A stretch of 64,000 bases of DNA from Aldehydirespirator sp965219165 (GTDB lineage: Bacteria; Actinomycetota; Acidimicrobiia; Acidimicrobiales; Aldehydirespiratoraceae). The notes below the pieces were generated by a model. It was given only the letters and a program-made list of their open reading frames with translations, did not search any database and was not told where the DNA came from. The translations under genes and the position numbers were made by a program. The DNA is taken from assembly GCA_965219165.1 (NCBI GenBank), contig CBDCMW010000002.1, positions 1,550,001-1,614,000 on the forward strand, in the 5' to 3' direction. Below, piece after piece: positions 35,593 to 44,076 of this stretch; the first letter of the stretch is position 1; each line of letters starts with the position of its first letter.

Positions 35593-36608
35593 GCCGAGCC
35601 CTCAGCCAGCGAGGAGTCGGCAGCGGAACGGAGTCGGTTGAGGGCTAGGTCCGCGGTGAGTTCGGCTGCGTAGCCGTCGCGGCCCGACTCCGTTGCAGCG
35701 ACTACGGCGCTGCACAGCCCGCCGCTCCCACACGATGTCGCCGGGACGGGTGGCAGCCGTGATGTCCGACGCATGAACTCCAACGCTTCTGGTTGAGGTG
35801 CACGGCGGCGTTGCGGCCCGGTCGGTGCACTCGCGGCGCCGAGCGCACTCCATTGCCCTTATAGCGCTCGTCACCGTTCAGGGGCGGTGCAGACCATACG
35901 TTGGTGATCCCGTGGGTGTGGCTCCAGACCTCGCAGCGAGGCCCACTCCTCAGCAGTGACTGGCGCCTTGCCGTCTAGCGTAGTCACCGTCGGGTCGGCC
36001 GTGCTGGTTGGAGTAGGCGACCAGCCGTTGCATCATCTCCGGAGGCGGGAAGTACCACAGCCAGTCCTGTGTCAGTACTTGCGGGTCGCCGCGTTGGCAA
36101 CCCCGCAGGCTTCGTTGGCTGCCTGCAACCGCAGTCCAGCCCGCTGCCACTCGTAGCGCAGCCACTGCTTGGCGGGCATCACGCCGTCCGCGGTCGGGAA
36201 CTCCAGACGGCGCCGGTAGAAGACGCATACCTCCGTGACTACCGGAAAGCGCCTGATCGTGTCGCCGTTCACATTCCCGGCGATGTGCGCGATGCCCTTG
36301 TCCCACACGATGGTCTGCACGTACTCCCAACCATGGCGGACCAGCACCGGATGCACGGTCGCCCAACCCAGTTCGGTGTTCCAGAACCACAGAGTGGACG
36401 ACGGGCGCGCGTGCTTGGACCAGGACTCAATGTGAGGGTACCACTCGGCCAAGCCGTCTGCGGTGCGGGGGTCGCCGGGGAACCCGCCCACACCGTAGGC
36501 ACCGTCGGAGATGATGGCATCAGGTGTCGGCCACTGGGCGTAAGCGTCGAGCGCGTCGCGAACAGCGACCATGTTCCGCTGTGACGGGCTGCTTCGGGCG
36601 CCACGCAT
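35589..36608 (-). pseudogene. DNA methyltransferase (N4/N6 type), multiply frameshifted
   Basis: The first block (36608-36072) is open and reads TPDAIISDGAYGVGGFPGDP, a motif IV-like segment, then HPVLVRHGWEYVQTIVWDKG. After a stop the protein continues in other frames: QDWLWYFPPPEMMQRLVAYS, DGKAPVTAEEWASLR, THGITNVWSAPPLNGDERYK and finally GGLCSAVVAATESGRDGYAA with ADLALNRLRSAADSS. At least four frame changes are needed. The FGG motif for S-adenosylmethionine has lost about five bases. No restriction enzyme is visible. Interpreted as a dead gene. Confidence 0.75.
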
Positions 36609-36829
36609 CCTCCCTCGCTGTGTCCCAAGGGCAGCCTACGCAACCCAATCACGGCACTGGGTCATGCTCGTTCTCCTGCAGCGTGGTGACCGATGCAGGG
36701 GCAGCGTGCGAACCTAGGCAGATGGTGTGACACCTAGGACCAGAACGCCATGGTCCGCGGCTAGCTGTGAGGACGCGCCCGGGCTCGCCTGCTAGTTGCA
36801 CCAGCGTGAGTCCCGCTACCTTGAGCACG

Positions 36830-37304
36830 ATGACCACAAGGGGTGATCCAGCCGGATACAGGCTCGCCTACGAGACCGGCATGAGTGCCGTCGAGTCGCA
36901 GGCAACGGTTCTGCGCGAAGTACGGGACCGGGCAGGGTCCGTGCTCTCAGTGGCCATCGTCGCGGCGGGGTTCGCCGCTGGGCTAGCCCTGACGGTGGAT
37001 CCGCCGTCTCGTCTGGGGCTGATCGGGCTGCCGGCGCAGGGATCGCCGCCTCAGGACTTGCTGGCGTCGGACAACCGTCATGATTTGGCGCCCCAGCGAG
37101 GGGCGCTTCCTTCACGATGCAGGCCAAGTCGTCGGATCATACGTTGAACGCGATCCTCCCGCGAGATCCACAGGCACTGTGGCTCGGGATACAGACGCGC
37201 CGCAACGCGAGGCTACGAACGAAGGAACGTTCACCTGGGAGTTGGCGAGGCTCCTTGAGATTGTGGGCGTAATCGTTGCAGTAGGGGACATAGTTCATGG
37301 CTAA
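36830..37304 (+). pseudogene. Small membrane protein gene, broken by a frameshift
   Basis: From the ATG at 36830 the frame reads GYRLAYETGMSAVESQATVL, then a hydrophobic helix (VLSVAIVAAGFAAGLAL). The ordered sequence ends near 37085. A second frame then reads MIWRPSEGRFLHDAGQVVGS and ends in a second helix (LLEIVGVIVAVGDIV). Together they match the two-helix layout of a small actinobacterial membrane protein, split by an indel at about 37000-37085. Confidence 0.55.
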
Positions 37305-37428
37305 GGATGTGAACCAGCAGCCGCCAGGGGGTTCCGAGCCGCCGCCGCCGCCGGAGCCCGAGGCCCCCGATCCGAGCATTGCTGAGAACCGGGAGTACTC
37401 AGAAGGTTCCGCTCATAGGCGGGCCTGA
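37297..37428 (+). CDS. Small proline-rich hypothetical protein
   Basis: The protein has 43 residues, starting MAKDVNQQPPGGSEPPPPPE. The ATG overlaps the last codons of the broken membrane-protein gene. A short Pro-rich ORF directly after such a membrane protein is an arrangement I recall from other actinobacteria, but its function is unknown. With its partner broken it may be non-functional. Confidence 0.45.
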   Translation: MAKDVNQQPPGGSEPPPPPEPEAPDPSIAENREYSEGSAHRRA

Positions 37429-37540
37429 CTAATCCGGCGGACACCAGGTCCGCGCAACTCTTGAGCGTATTCAAGCGACGCCGCCGGAGCTTTGTTGCGC
37501 TTGCGGTCATATTGGCGAATTGAGCGCGACGAGCGTGTCT

Positions 37541-38065
37541 CTAGGGTTGTACGGGACCGGCTAGGGCCTGGACCAGCTCGTCGAAGGCGGAATCGGCCAT
37601 GGCGGCCATCTCGTCGTCGGTTCGGTCCTGAATGGGATGGCGGGTGAGCACCGCGGCCGCGTCGAAACCCAGCGACGCGGACTGGGCCGCGACCGCCGAG
37701 GCGAAGTGGATCGTTGACACGAACACGCCGGGGACGCTGCGCCGCTCGATGTCGCTGATGTCGTGCACACTGCACGACACGCACGAGCCTCAATCGGCGA
37801 GCGCCTCGATCACAGCGTCGCACTTGGTGGCTATCTCGTGGCGCAGGTCAACCGGGGCGGGCTTGGTGAAGGTGGGCTTGGTGTAGCGGTTGACCGTCGC
37901 ACCGAGTCCCGTGAGGCGCACCGAGATCCGGTCGAGAAACACGTCGCCTCGGGGTTTGGAGATGTCGAGCAGGCCGACGGTCAGCCCGGCCAGCGACTCG
38001 GGCCGGACTGTTCGCTGTCGCGCCGCCACAGACTGCTCCGCGGTGGGATCCAGGATGGTCGTCAT
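37541..38065 (-). CDS. UGSC-family selenoprotein (in-frame TGA read as selenocysteine)
   Basis: The protein has 174 residues if TGA at 37792-37790 is read as Sec. The ATG at 38065 has a strong AGGAGG upstream. Before the TGA the protein runs from MTTILDPTAEQSVAARQRTV to CDAVIEALAD. The TGA is followed in the same frame by GSCVSCSVHDISDIERRSVP and 82 residues in total to TAG. This gives Sec92-Gly-Ser-Cys95 and Cys98, the motif that names the UGSC family. An 8-bp hairpin lies 11 bases after the TGA. It was probably transcribed with the thioredoxin-domain gene 44 bases upstream. It is probably a redox enzyme; the substrate is unknown. Conventional annotation would split it into two hypothetical ORFs. 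Sec machinery (selA, selB, selC, selD) is not in the window. Confidence 0.87.
37760..37778 (-). promoter_or_regulatory. Bacterial SECIS-like hairpin
   Basis: In the message, GUCGUGCA, loop GUG and UGCACGAC form a perfect 8-bp stem with a three-base loop beginning with G. The stem starts 12 bases after the UGA and the loop 20 bases after it. Known bacterial SECIS elements lie directly downstream of the UGA, with the apical loop roughly 16-37 bases away and a guanine early in the loop. SelB binding is inference. Confidence 0.75.
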
Positions 38066-38109
38066 GTTGCAGCCTCCTTGGTCTTGTGAAAGTAGCGGCC
38101 GGCGGGCGT

Positions 38110-39561
38110 TCATGGGGTGATCTCGCGGGTCACCGGGTCGCTGCCCCTCGGCCCGTTGGCCCAACCGCCGACGATGGCCGAGAACAGCCCGGCCGACCCG
38201 CCGGCATGGATGACCAGAAGCCCGCCGGGACGGAACTTGGGGACCTTCCGGCCGGCGGCCATAGGCGGCAACCCCGCCGCGATCCCGCCTGCGCCCGCCA
38301 GAAGGTCGTCGCCGTCGAACAGCAGCTCGGCCGACAGCTCCTCCACGAAGCGGTCCCGGCTCCAGCCCGCGTCGGCGTAGCGGGCCATGTGCTCGGGCGA
38401 CAGCACCAGCATGGCGTCCATCCCGAGCATCATCCGGGGCGACACCGTCGCCTGCAAGGCCAGCGCCAGGTGCCGTGTGAGCGATTCGGGACTGCGGGAG
38501 CGCTCGTCGGCGAAGATCCTGGGCGACTCGCCCGCGAACACGGTGACGGTGGACTGGTCCGCCCGCCAGCCTCGGCTCTCAGCCAGCGAGGTCCACGGCG
38601 AGCTCGCCTCGTCTTCGGCGAAGCAGAAGCCCACTTTGGCCGGCGAGCCGAATGTGGCCCGGTCCACTCCTCCGGGATGCCCGCCGCCGACGTTGCGCAC
38701 CACCAGCTGCAGGGCCCGCCCGATGGTCGAGTTGGCCCGGTTGCCCTGGCCCAGCGAGTTGAGTCCGCTGTTCATGCCTATGCGCTCGACTACGGGTCCG
38801 TTCACCACCAGCACCGGCCCGACACTCATCGTGGTGGCCAGCACACCGTGCATGTTGAACTCGTCGGTGCAGACAGCCTCCAGCGCCGCCACCACCACGG
38901 GCAGGTGCTCGGGTGCGCAGCCGGCCATCACTGCGTTGACGGCCACCTTCTCGACGGTGCACTCGACCAGGCTGGGCGGCACGACCGCCACCACCTCGGC
39001 CGGGTCGCGGGTCGTGCCCTCCAGCATCCGCAGCACCCTCGCCTCGGTCGGCGGCACCACAGGAAGGCCGTCGGACCAGCCCCGGTCCCACATCGCCTCC
39101 CATTCATCCTCCAGCGCGGCCAACTCCACCCGGCGGCTGCGCAGGCGCGAGCCTGAGAAGCGCACCGCCAGATCATCCGCGTGAGCGGGGTCGACGCTGA
39201 GGGATCCGCAGCCGGGCCGCCAGTCCGGAAGTCCCGCGCCCAGCCCGCCCACACCTGCGAGCTTCTCCCACTCACCCCGGGACCAGCCCTCGGTGCGCTG
39301 CTCGCCCACGCCCTCGCACACGCGCATGAGCGTCGGGACGGTCTCTATGCCGTGGTGCCACGACAGGGCCAGGTCAGCGTCATGGCGCACCCAGTCGGCG
39401 TCGGCGGGGAAGTTCGGGTCGTCCTGGGTGATCACGGTCAGGCCGGCCCGGTCGTGCAGGTCGCTCAGCACGGGCGCGACCAGATCGCAGGTCGGGCAGT
39501 CGCGCTTGACCACCGCCACCAGCCCGTCGGGCAGGGGCGGCGCCGACAGATCGAGGCTCAT
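38110..39561 (-). CDS. Thioredoxin-domain protein, partner of the UGSC selenoprotein
   Basis: The protein has 483 residues from the ATG at 39561. The N-terminal thioredoxin-like domain has VKRDCPTCDLVAPVLSDLHD, a CxxC pair at Cys22 and Cys25, and a cis-Pro type segment GIETVPTLMRV. From about residue 125 a larger domain follows (ELAALEDEWEAMWDRGWSDG, VVPPSLVECTVEKVAVNAVM, GLNSLGQGNRANSTIGRALQ). I do not recognise it as a known enzyme. The pairing with a Sec protein suggests it supplies or accepts electrons (inference). Divergent from flavin reductase with only 34 bases between starts. Confidence 0.75.
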   Translation of the reverse strand: MSLDLSAPPLPDGLVAVVKRDCPTCDLVAPVLSDLHDRAGLTVITQDDPNFPADADWVRHDADLALSWHHGIETVPTLMRVCEGVGEQRTEGWSRGEWEKLAGVGGLGAGLPDWRPGCGSLSVDPAHADDLAVRFSGSRLRSRRVELAALEDEWEAMWDRGWSDGLPVVPPTEARVLRMLEGTTRDPAEVVAVVPPSLVECTVEKVAVNAVMAGCAPEHLPVVVAALEAVCTDEFNMHGVLATTMSVGPVLVVNGPVVERIGMNSGLNSLGQGNRANSTIGRALQLVVRNVGGGHPGGVDRATFGSPAKVGFCFAEDEASSPWTSLAESRGWRADQSTVTVFAGESPRIFADERSRSPESLTRHLALALQATVSPRMMLGMDAMLVLSPEHMARYADAGWSRDRFVEELSAELLFDGDDLLAGAGGIAAGLPPMAAGRKVPKFRPGGLLVIHAGGSAGLFSAIVGGWANGPRGSDPVTREITP

Positions 39562-39595
39562 CAAGCGATTGTGCCACTGTTAGCCTCCCGATGCG

Positions 39596-40183
39596 ATGAC
39601 GAGCGGCAGCGGCGGCAGCGACCCCACAGACGGCCGTGATCGCGAGATTGGCAGCGACCCCACAGACGGCCGTGATCGCGAGATCGGCAGCGACCCCACA
39701 GACGGCCGCGAGTTCCGCCGGGTGCTGGGCCAATACCCGACCGGCGTGACGGTGGTGACCGCGGCCTGCCCCGGCGGTCTCGAGGGAATGACCATCGGAT
39801 CCTTCACGAGCGTCTCGCTCGATCCGCCCCTCGTGTCGTTCTGCCCCGGCCACGACTCCGACTCCTGGATCCGGATGCGCGACGTCGGCAGCTTCTGCGT
39901 GAACGTGCTCGCCGACGGTCAGGCCGACGTGTCCGCTGTCTTCGCCGGCAGGACCGAGGACCGGTTCGAGGGCCTCACCACGAGGGTCGAGGCCACCGGC
40001 GCCCCGGTGATCGACGGGTGCCTGGCGTGGATTGACTGCGAGCTCCACGCGATCCACACCGCTGGCGACCACGACATAGTCGTGGGCCGGGTCGTCGCCC
40101 TTGGCGCTGCCGACCCTGCTGCCGGAGCAAGTGGGCCACTGGTGTTCTTCAAGGGCGGCTACGGCCGGGTAGAGGGGCTGTAG
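39596..40183 (+). CDS. Flavin reductase domain protein
   Basis: The protein has 195 residues. After a repetitive N-terminus the flavin reductase-like domain begins near residue 38: FRRVLGQYPTGVTVVTA, then GMTIGSFTSVSLDPPLVSFC and FCVNVLADGQADVSAVFAG. Such proteins reduce FMN or FAD with NAD(P)H, often for a separate monooxygenase. Nearby redox genes are the selenoprotein pair. ATG start at 39596. Confidence 0.85.
   Translation: MTSGSGGSDPTDGRDREIGSDPTDGRDREIGSDPTDGREFRRVLGQYPTGVTVVTAACPGGLEGMTIGSFTSVSLDPPLVSFCPGHDSDSWIRMRDVGSFCVNVLADGQADVSAVFAGRTEDRFEGLTTRVEATGAPVIDGCLAWIDCELHAIHTAGDHDIVVGRVVALGAADPAAGASGPLVFFKGGYGRVEGL
39614..39709 (+). repeat. 36-bp in-frame tandem repeats at the flavin reductase N-terminus
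   Basis: The 12-codon unit GSDPTDGRDREI occurs twice in full and a third time in part (GSDPTDGRE). The copies are nearly identical in DNA, so they arose recently. They lie before the conserved domain and probably form a flexible lead. Confidence 0.9.
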
Positions 40184-40204
40184 ATGCGGGCGGCGGGGCC
40201 GTAG

Positions 40205-40723
40205 ATGGCCGTCTACGCGCTGGGCGACCAAGAGCCGCGCATCGATCCCACCGCCTACGTGCATCCGCTGGCGGTGGTGATCGGCGATGTCGAGCTGGGC
40301 CCGGAGGCCTCCGTGTGGCCCTACGCCGTGTTGCGCGGCGACGACGGCATCATTCGCATCGGCGCTCGCAGCAACGTGCAGGACGCGGCCGTGATCCACT
40401 GCACGCCCGAGCATCCCACCATCGTCGGAGACGACTGCACCATCGGCCACCAGGCCCATCTGGAGGGATGCACGGTGCTGGACGGCTCGTTGATCGGCGT
40501 GGGTTCGGTGGTTATGCACGCTGCCCGGATCGGCCCCAACGCCCTGGTCGGCGCCAATGCCACCGTGACCGGCGGAACAGTGGTGCCGCCCCAGGCGATG
40601 GCGCTGGGGACCCCGGCCCGCATCCGTGAGAATGCACTCGAGCCTGGCCAGAACCTGCGCAATGCCGAGGCCTACACCGCGCGCGGCCACCACTACCGGT
40701 CTGAGCTGCGCCGGATCGACTGA
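40205..40723 (+). CDS. Gamma-carbonic anhydrase family hexapeptide protein
   Basis: The protein has 172 residues of left-handed beta-helix type. Hexapeptide turns such as VIGDVELGPEASVWPYAVLR and IGARSNVQDAAVIHCTPEHP are clear. Zinc-ligand histidines are in VIHCTPEH and CTIGHQAHLEG. These trimeric proteins include gamma-type carbonic anhydrases, but many members lack shown activity. Confidence 0.85.
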   Translation: MAVYALGDQEPRIDPTAYVHPLAVVIGDVELGPEASVWPYAVLRGDDGIIRIGARSNVQDAAVIHCTPEHPTIVGDDCTIGHQAHLEGCTVLDGSLIGVGSVVMHAARIGPNALVGANATVTGGTVVPPQAMALGTPARIRENALEPGQNLRNAEAYTARGHHYRSELRRID

Positions 40724-40862
40724 CGGCCCTGCGTTCTCTGTGCAATATTGCCGCCCAGAGCGGCGTTCCTTCATACAGAAGGACTCGGGGCGGTTCGGGC
40801 TATCGGATTGTCCCGCCGAGAGGTTAGGGTGGGGCGCACAGGTTTCACCGGGAGGTCAGCCC

Positions 40863-42266
40863 ATGACTACAGCAGACATCGGTGTCGACCTCAGCCGCTA
40901 CCAGCTCGGCTGGAGCGACGAGGAGGACTACGTCTTCAAGCCCAAGAAGGGGCTCAACACCGACATCATCTCCGAGATGTCGTGGCTCAAGGGCGAGCCC
41001 CAGTGGATGCTCGACTTCCGGCTCAAGTCGCACCAGCGCTTCGAGCGGCGCCCCCGCCCGACCTGGGGGGGCGACACCACCGGCATCAACTTCGACAACA
41101 TCTACTACTACATCAAGCCCACCGACACGCTGGTCAACGACTGGGACATGGTCCCCGAGTCGATCAAGAACACCTATGAGCGCCTGGGCATCCCCGAGGC
41201 CGAGCGCAAGTACCTGGCGGGGGTGACGGCCCAGTACGAGAGCGAGGTCGTGTACCACCGCAACCGCGAGGACCTCGAGGCCCAGGGGATCCTGTTCTGC
41301 GACATGGACACCGCCCTGCGCGAGCACCCCGAGATCGTCAAGCGGTACTTCGGCACCGTCATCCCGCCCAACGACAACAAGTTCTCGGCCCTCAACTCGT
41401 CGGTGTGGTCGGGCGGGTCGTTCATCTACGTTCCGCCGGGCGTGGAGGTGACGGCGCCGCTGCAGGCCTACTTCCGCATCAACGCCGAGAACATGGGCCA
41501 GTTCGAGCGCACCCTCATCATCGCCGACGAGGGCTCCAAGGTCCACTACATCGAGGGCTGCTCCGCGCCCACCTACTCCACCGACTCGCTGCACTCCGCG
41601 GTGGTGGAGATCTTGGTGGGGCGCTCGGCCCGGGTGACCTACACCACCATCCAGAACTGGTCCGACAACGTCTACAACCTGGTCACCAAGCGGGCCCGGG
41701 TGGAGGCCGAGGGCCACATGGAGTGGATCGACGGCAACATCGGCTCGAAGCTCACCATGAAGTACCCGGCGGTGGTGATGGTGGGGCCCAAGGCGTCGGG
41801 CGAGGTGCTGTCGGTGGCCTACGGCGGACCGGGCCAGCACCAGGACACCGGGGCCAAGATGACCCACGCCGCGCCCGAGACCACGTCCAAGATCGTGTCC
41901 AAGTCCATCTCCTCCGGGGGCGGGCGCACCTCGTACCGGGGGCTGGTGCGGGTCGAGGACGATGCCTACGGGTGCAAGAGCCACGTGCAGTGCGATGCGC
42001 TGATCCTGGATGAGGATTCGGTGTCCGACACCTACCCCTACATGGAGGTCGGCTCGGGAGACGCCGTGATCGGCCACGAGGCAACCGTGTCGAAGGTGGC
42101 CGACGACCAGCTCTTCTACCTGAAGAGCCGGGGCCTCACCGAGGAGCAGGCCATGGGGTTGATCGTCAACGGATTCATCGAGCCGGTGACCCGCACCCTG
42201 CCCATGGAGTACGCGGTGGAGTGGAGCCGCCTCATCGAGTTGCAGATGGAGGGCAGCGTCGGCTGA
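40863..42266 (+). CDS. sufB: Fe-S cluster assembly protein SufB
   Basis: Scaffold component of the SufBCD complex, 467 residues from the ATG at 40863 with GGGAGG upstream; a longer in-frame start lies inside the gamma-CA gene. Motifs include SEMSWLKGEPQWMLDFRLKS, VWSGGSFIYVPPGVEV, EGCSAPTYSTDSLHSAVVEI, CKSHVQCDALILDE and MEVGSGDAVIGHEATVSKVA. First gene of sufB, small Cys protein, sufD, Rieske and sufC. Confidence 0.97.
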   Translation: MTTADIGVDLSRYQLGWSDEEDYVFKPKKGLNTDIISEMSWLKGEPQWMLDFRLKSHQRFERRPRPTWGGDTTGINFDNIYYYIKPTDTLVNDWDMVPESIKNTYERLGIPEAERKYLAGVTAQYESEVVYHRNREDLEAQGILFCDMDTALREHPEIVKRYFGTVIPPNDNKFSALNSSVWSGGSFIYVPPGVEVTAPLQAYFRINAENMGQFERTLIIADEGSKVHYIEGCSAPTYSTDSLHSAVVEILVGRSARVTYTTIQNWSDNVYNLVTKRARVEAEGHMEWIDGNIGSKLTMKYPAVVMVGPKASGEVLSVAYGGPGQHQDTGAKMTHAAPETTSKIVSKSISSGGGRTSYRGLVRVEDDAYGCKSHVQCDALILDEDSVSDTYPYMEVGSGDAVIGHEATVSKVADDQLFYLKSRGLTEEQAMGLIVNGFIEPVTRTLPMEYAVEWSRLIELQMEGSVG

Positions 42267-42323
42267 CCGATCCGCACGCCGGGCCGCGACGCGAAGGACG
42301 GACGGCCTGCCAGACTGTCAGTC

Positions 42324-42761
42324 ATGCCGATGCGCCAGGACTGCAAGTACTTCGAGTCCCGCACGTACCCCAATGGCGACACGGTGCGAAAGTGTGACTT
42401 GGATCTGGCCCCCGAGGCGCCGTGGCGGTGCCCCGACGACTGCCCCAAGTTCACCCGACGGTTGGCCGACGTCAACTGGAGCTACGGCTCGCTCGTCACG
42501 CCGGAGACCCCGCCGGAGCCCGAAGGCCTGGGAACCGACGACAGCATCGGGGCTCTGCTCGATGCGGCCGAGGACATCGTCAATTCGGCCGCGCCCGACG
42601 TCATCGCCGAGGTCGCAGCCGAGCGCCAGAAGCGCCGGGGATCCTCGAGGGGCCGGGCCTCGAAGGGTGCCAGGAAGTCCAAGGGCAAGCGAGGCCGTGG
42701 GCAATCTGGCCGCGGCGGGCTAGGGGAGCGGTTCCGCAGGCGGTACCGCGACGGTGGCTGA
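42324..42761 (+). CDS. Small cysteine-containing protein in the suf cluster
   Basis: The protein has 145 residues. The N-terminus has four Cys in DCKYF, RKCDLD and RCPDDCPKF (residues 7, 24, 36, 40), which could bind metal or a cluster. The C-terminal third is basic and rich in Arg, Lys and Gly. The end overlaps sufD by eight bases, so it is translationally coupled with the Suf proteins. Function unknown; a role in Fe-S assembly is inferred from position. Confidence 0.7.
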   Translation: MPMRQDCKYFESRTYPNGDTVRKCDLDLAPEAPWRCPDDCPKFTRRLADVNWSYGSLVTPETPPEPEGLGTDDSIGALLDAAEDIVNSAAPDVIAEVAAERQKRRGSSRGRASKGARKSKGKRGRGQSGRGGLGERFRRRYRDGG

Positions 42762-44031
42762 CCCGGTGCACGCCTTCACAACCGACGCAGCCCGCGGCCT
42801 CGGCGGCCCCCCATGGCTCATGGACCGCCGCACCGCGGCCGCAGAGACCTTCATCGCTTCGGACCTGCCGTCCCCCTCTGCCGAGGAGTGGCGCTACAGC
42901 CCGATCTCCGAGCTTGATCTGCCCTCCTACCGGCTGGCGGGCGCCGGCTCTCCGGAGAGGCATCGAGATGCCGACGCGGCCTGCGGCACCGCGGCCGCGG
43001 TCGTGGACGTCGTCGATGGCCGGATTGTCGCCTCGAAGGGGCTGGACGAGTTGTCGGAGCGGGGAGTGTTCGTCGGCCCGCTCACAGAGTCGGCCGAGGG
43101 GGCGGAGTTGCTGGGCTCGGTGGCCGACGCAGCCAGCGATTACTTCACCGTGTTGAACGACGCCTTCGGTGGCTGCCCCATCGTGGTGGACGTGCCCGAC
43201 GGGGTGGAGGTGGACGGGGTGATCGCCGTGCGCCATCACGCGTGCCGCATGGGCGCGGCGAGCTTCCCCCGTCTGGTGGTGCGGATAGGGCGGGGCGCGG
43301 CCGCGAAGGTGCTCGACATCCAGCGGTCCGCCGGTGCGGCGCTGGTCGTGCCGGTGGTCGAGCTCGATGTCGGTCAGGCCGCCCGTCTCGGCTACTTGAA
43401 CTTGCAGCAGCACGACTACCGAACCTGGCAGATCGCGGCCCACACTGCCCGGGTGGAGCAAGACGCCGCGCTGGTGGCGGCGTCGGTCGCTCTCGGCGGC
43501 GGCTACGCCCGCACCCGCGCCGACACCCGCCTGGTGGGACGAGGAGCCAGCGGCGACCTGCTGTCGGCCTACTTCGGCTCGGGCGATCAGATCCTCGACT
43601 TCCGCACCTACCAGGACCACGCCGCGCCGGACACCACCTCCAACCTGCTCTACAAGGGAGCGGTGGGTGACTCGGCCCGCAGCGTCTACACCGGGATGAT
43701 CCGGGTGCGGGCCAATGCCCGCGGAACCAACGCCTACCAGACCAACCGCAACCTCAAGCTCAGCGACGACGCCTGGGCCGAGTCGGTGCCGAACCTGGAG
43801 ATCGAGAACAACGATGTGCGCTGCAGCCACGCCTCCGCGGTGGGTCCCGTGGATCCCGATCAGGTCTTCTACCTGGAGAGCCGGGGAGTCCCGACCGCCG
43901 TCGCCGAGCGGCTGATCGTGGCCGGGTTCTTCGACGAGGTGATCGACAAGCTGCCCGTTCGCGCGGTCGAGGGAACGGTCCGCGAGGCCCTGACCCTGAA
44001 GCTCAATCAGATGTTGAGTCCGGCGGCGTGA
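42754..44031 (+). CDS. sufD: Fe-S cluster assembly protein SufD
   Basis: The protein has 425 residues with a GTG start overlapping the preceding gene. SufB/SufD family motifs are EEWRYSPISELDLPSY near the N-terminus, LLYKGAVGDSARSVYTGMIR, TNAYQTNRNLKLSDDAWAES and NDVRCSHASAVGPVDPDQVF. It dimerises with SufB on the SufC ATPase. Confidence 0.93.
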   Translation: MADPVHAFTTDAARGLGGPPWLMDRRTAAAETFIASDLPSPSAEEWRYSPISELDLPSYRLAGAGSPERHRDADAACGTAAAVVDVVDGRIVASKGLDELSERGVFVGPLTESAEGAELLGSVADAASDYFTVLNDAFGGCPIVVDVPDGVEVDGVIAVRHHACRMGAASFPRLVVRIGRGAAAKVLDIQRSAGAALVVPVVELDVGQAARLGYLNLQQHDYRTWQIAAHTARVEQDAALVAASVALGGGYARTRADTRLVGRGASGDLLSAYFGSGDQILDFRTYQDHAAPDTTSNLLYKGAVGDSARSVYTGMIRVRANARGTNAYQTNRNLKLSDDAWAESVPNLEIENNDVRCSHASAVGPVDPDQVFYLESRGVPTAVAERLIVAGFFDEVIDKLPVRAVEGTVREALTLKLNQMLSPAA

Positions 44032-44076
44032 CGCCGTGAGCGTTCGAGCCAGGGCTTCGAGATCGGAGAGGCGACG

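Noticed and set aside
36069..36075. TGA in the methyltransferase remnant as a second selenocysteine codon
   Set aside because: The protein continues in a different frame after this TGA, so it results from a frameshift and is not recoding. No UxxC-like context or hairpin is evident.
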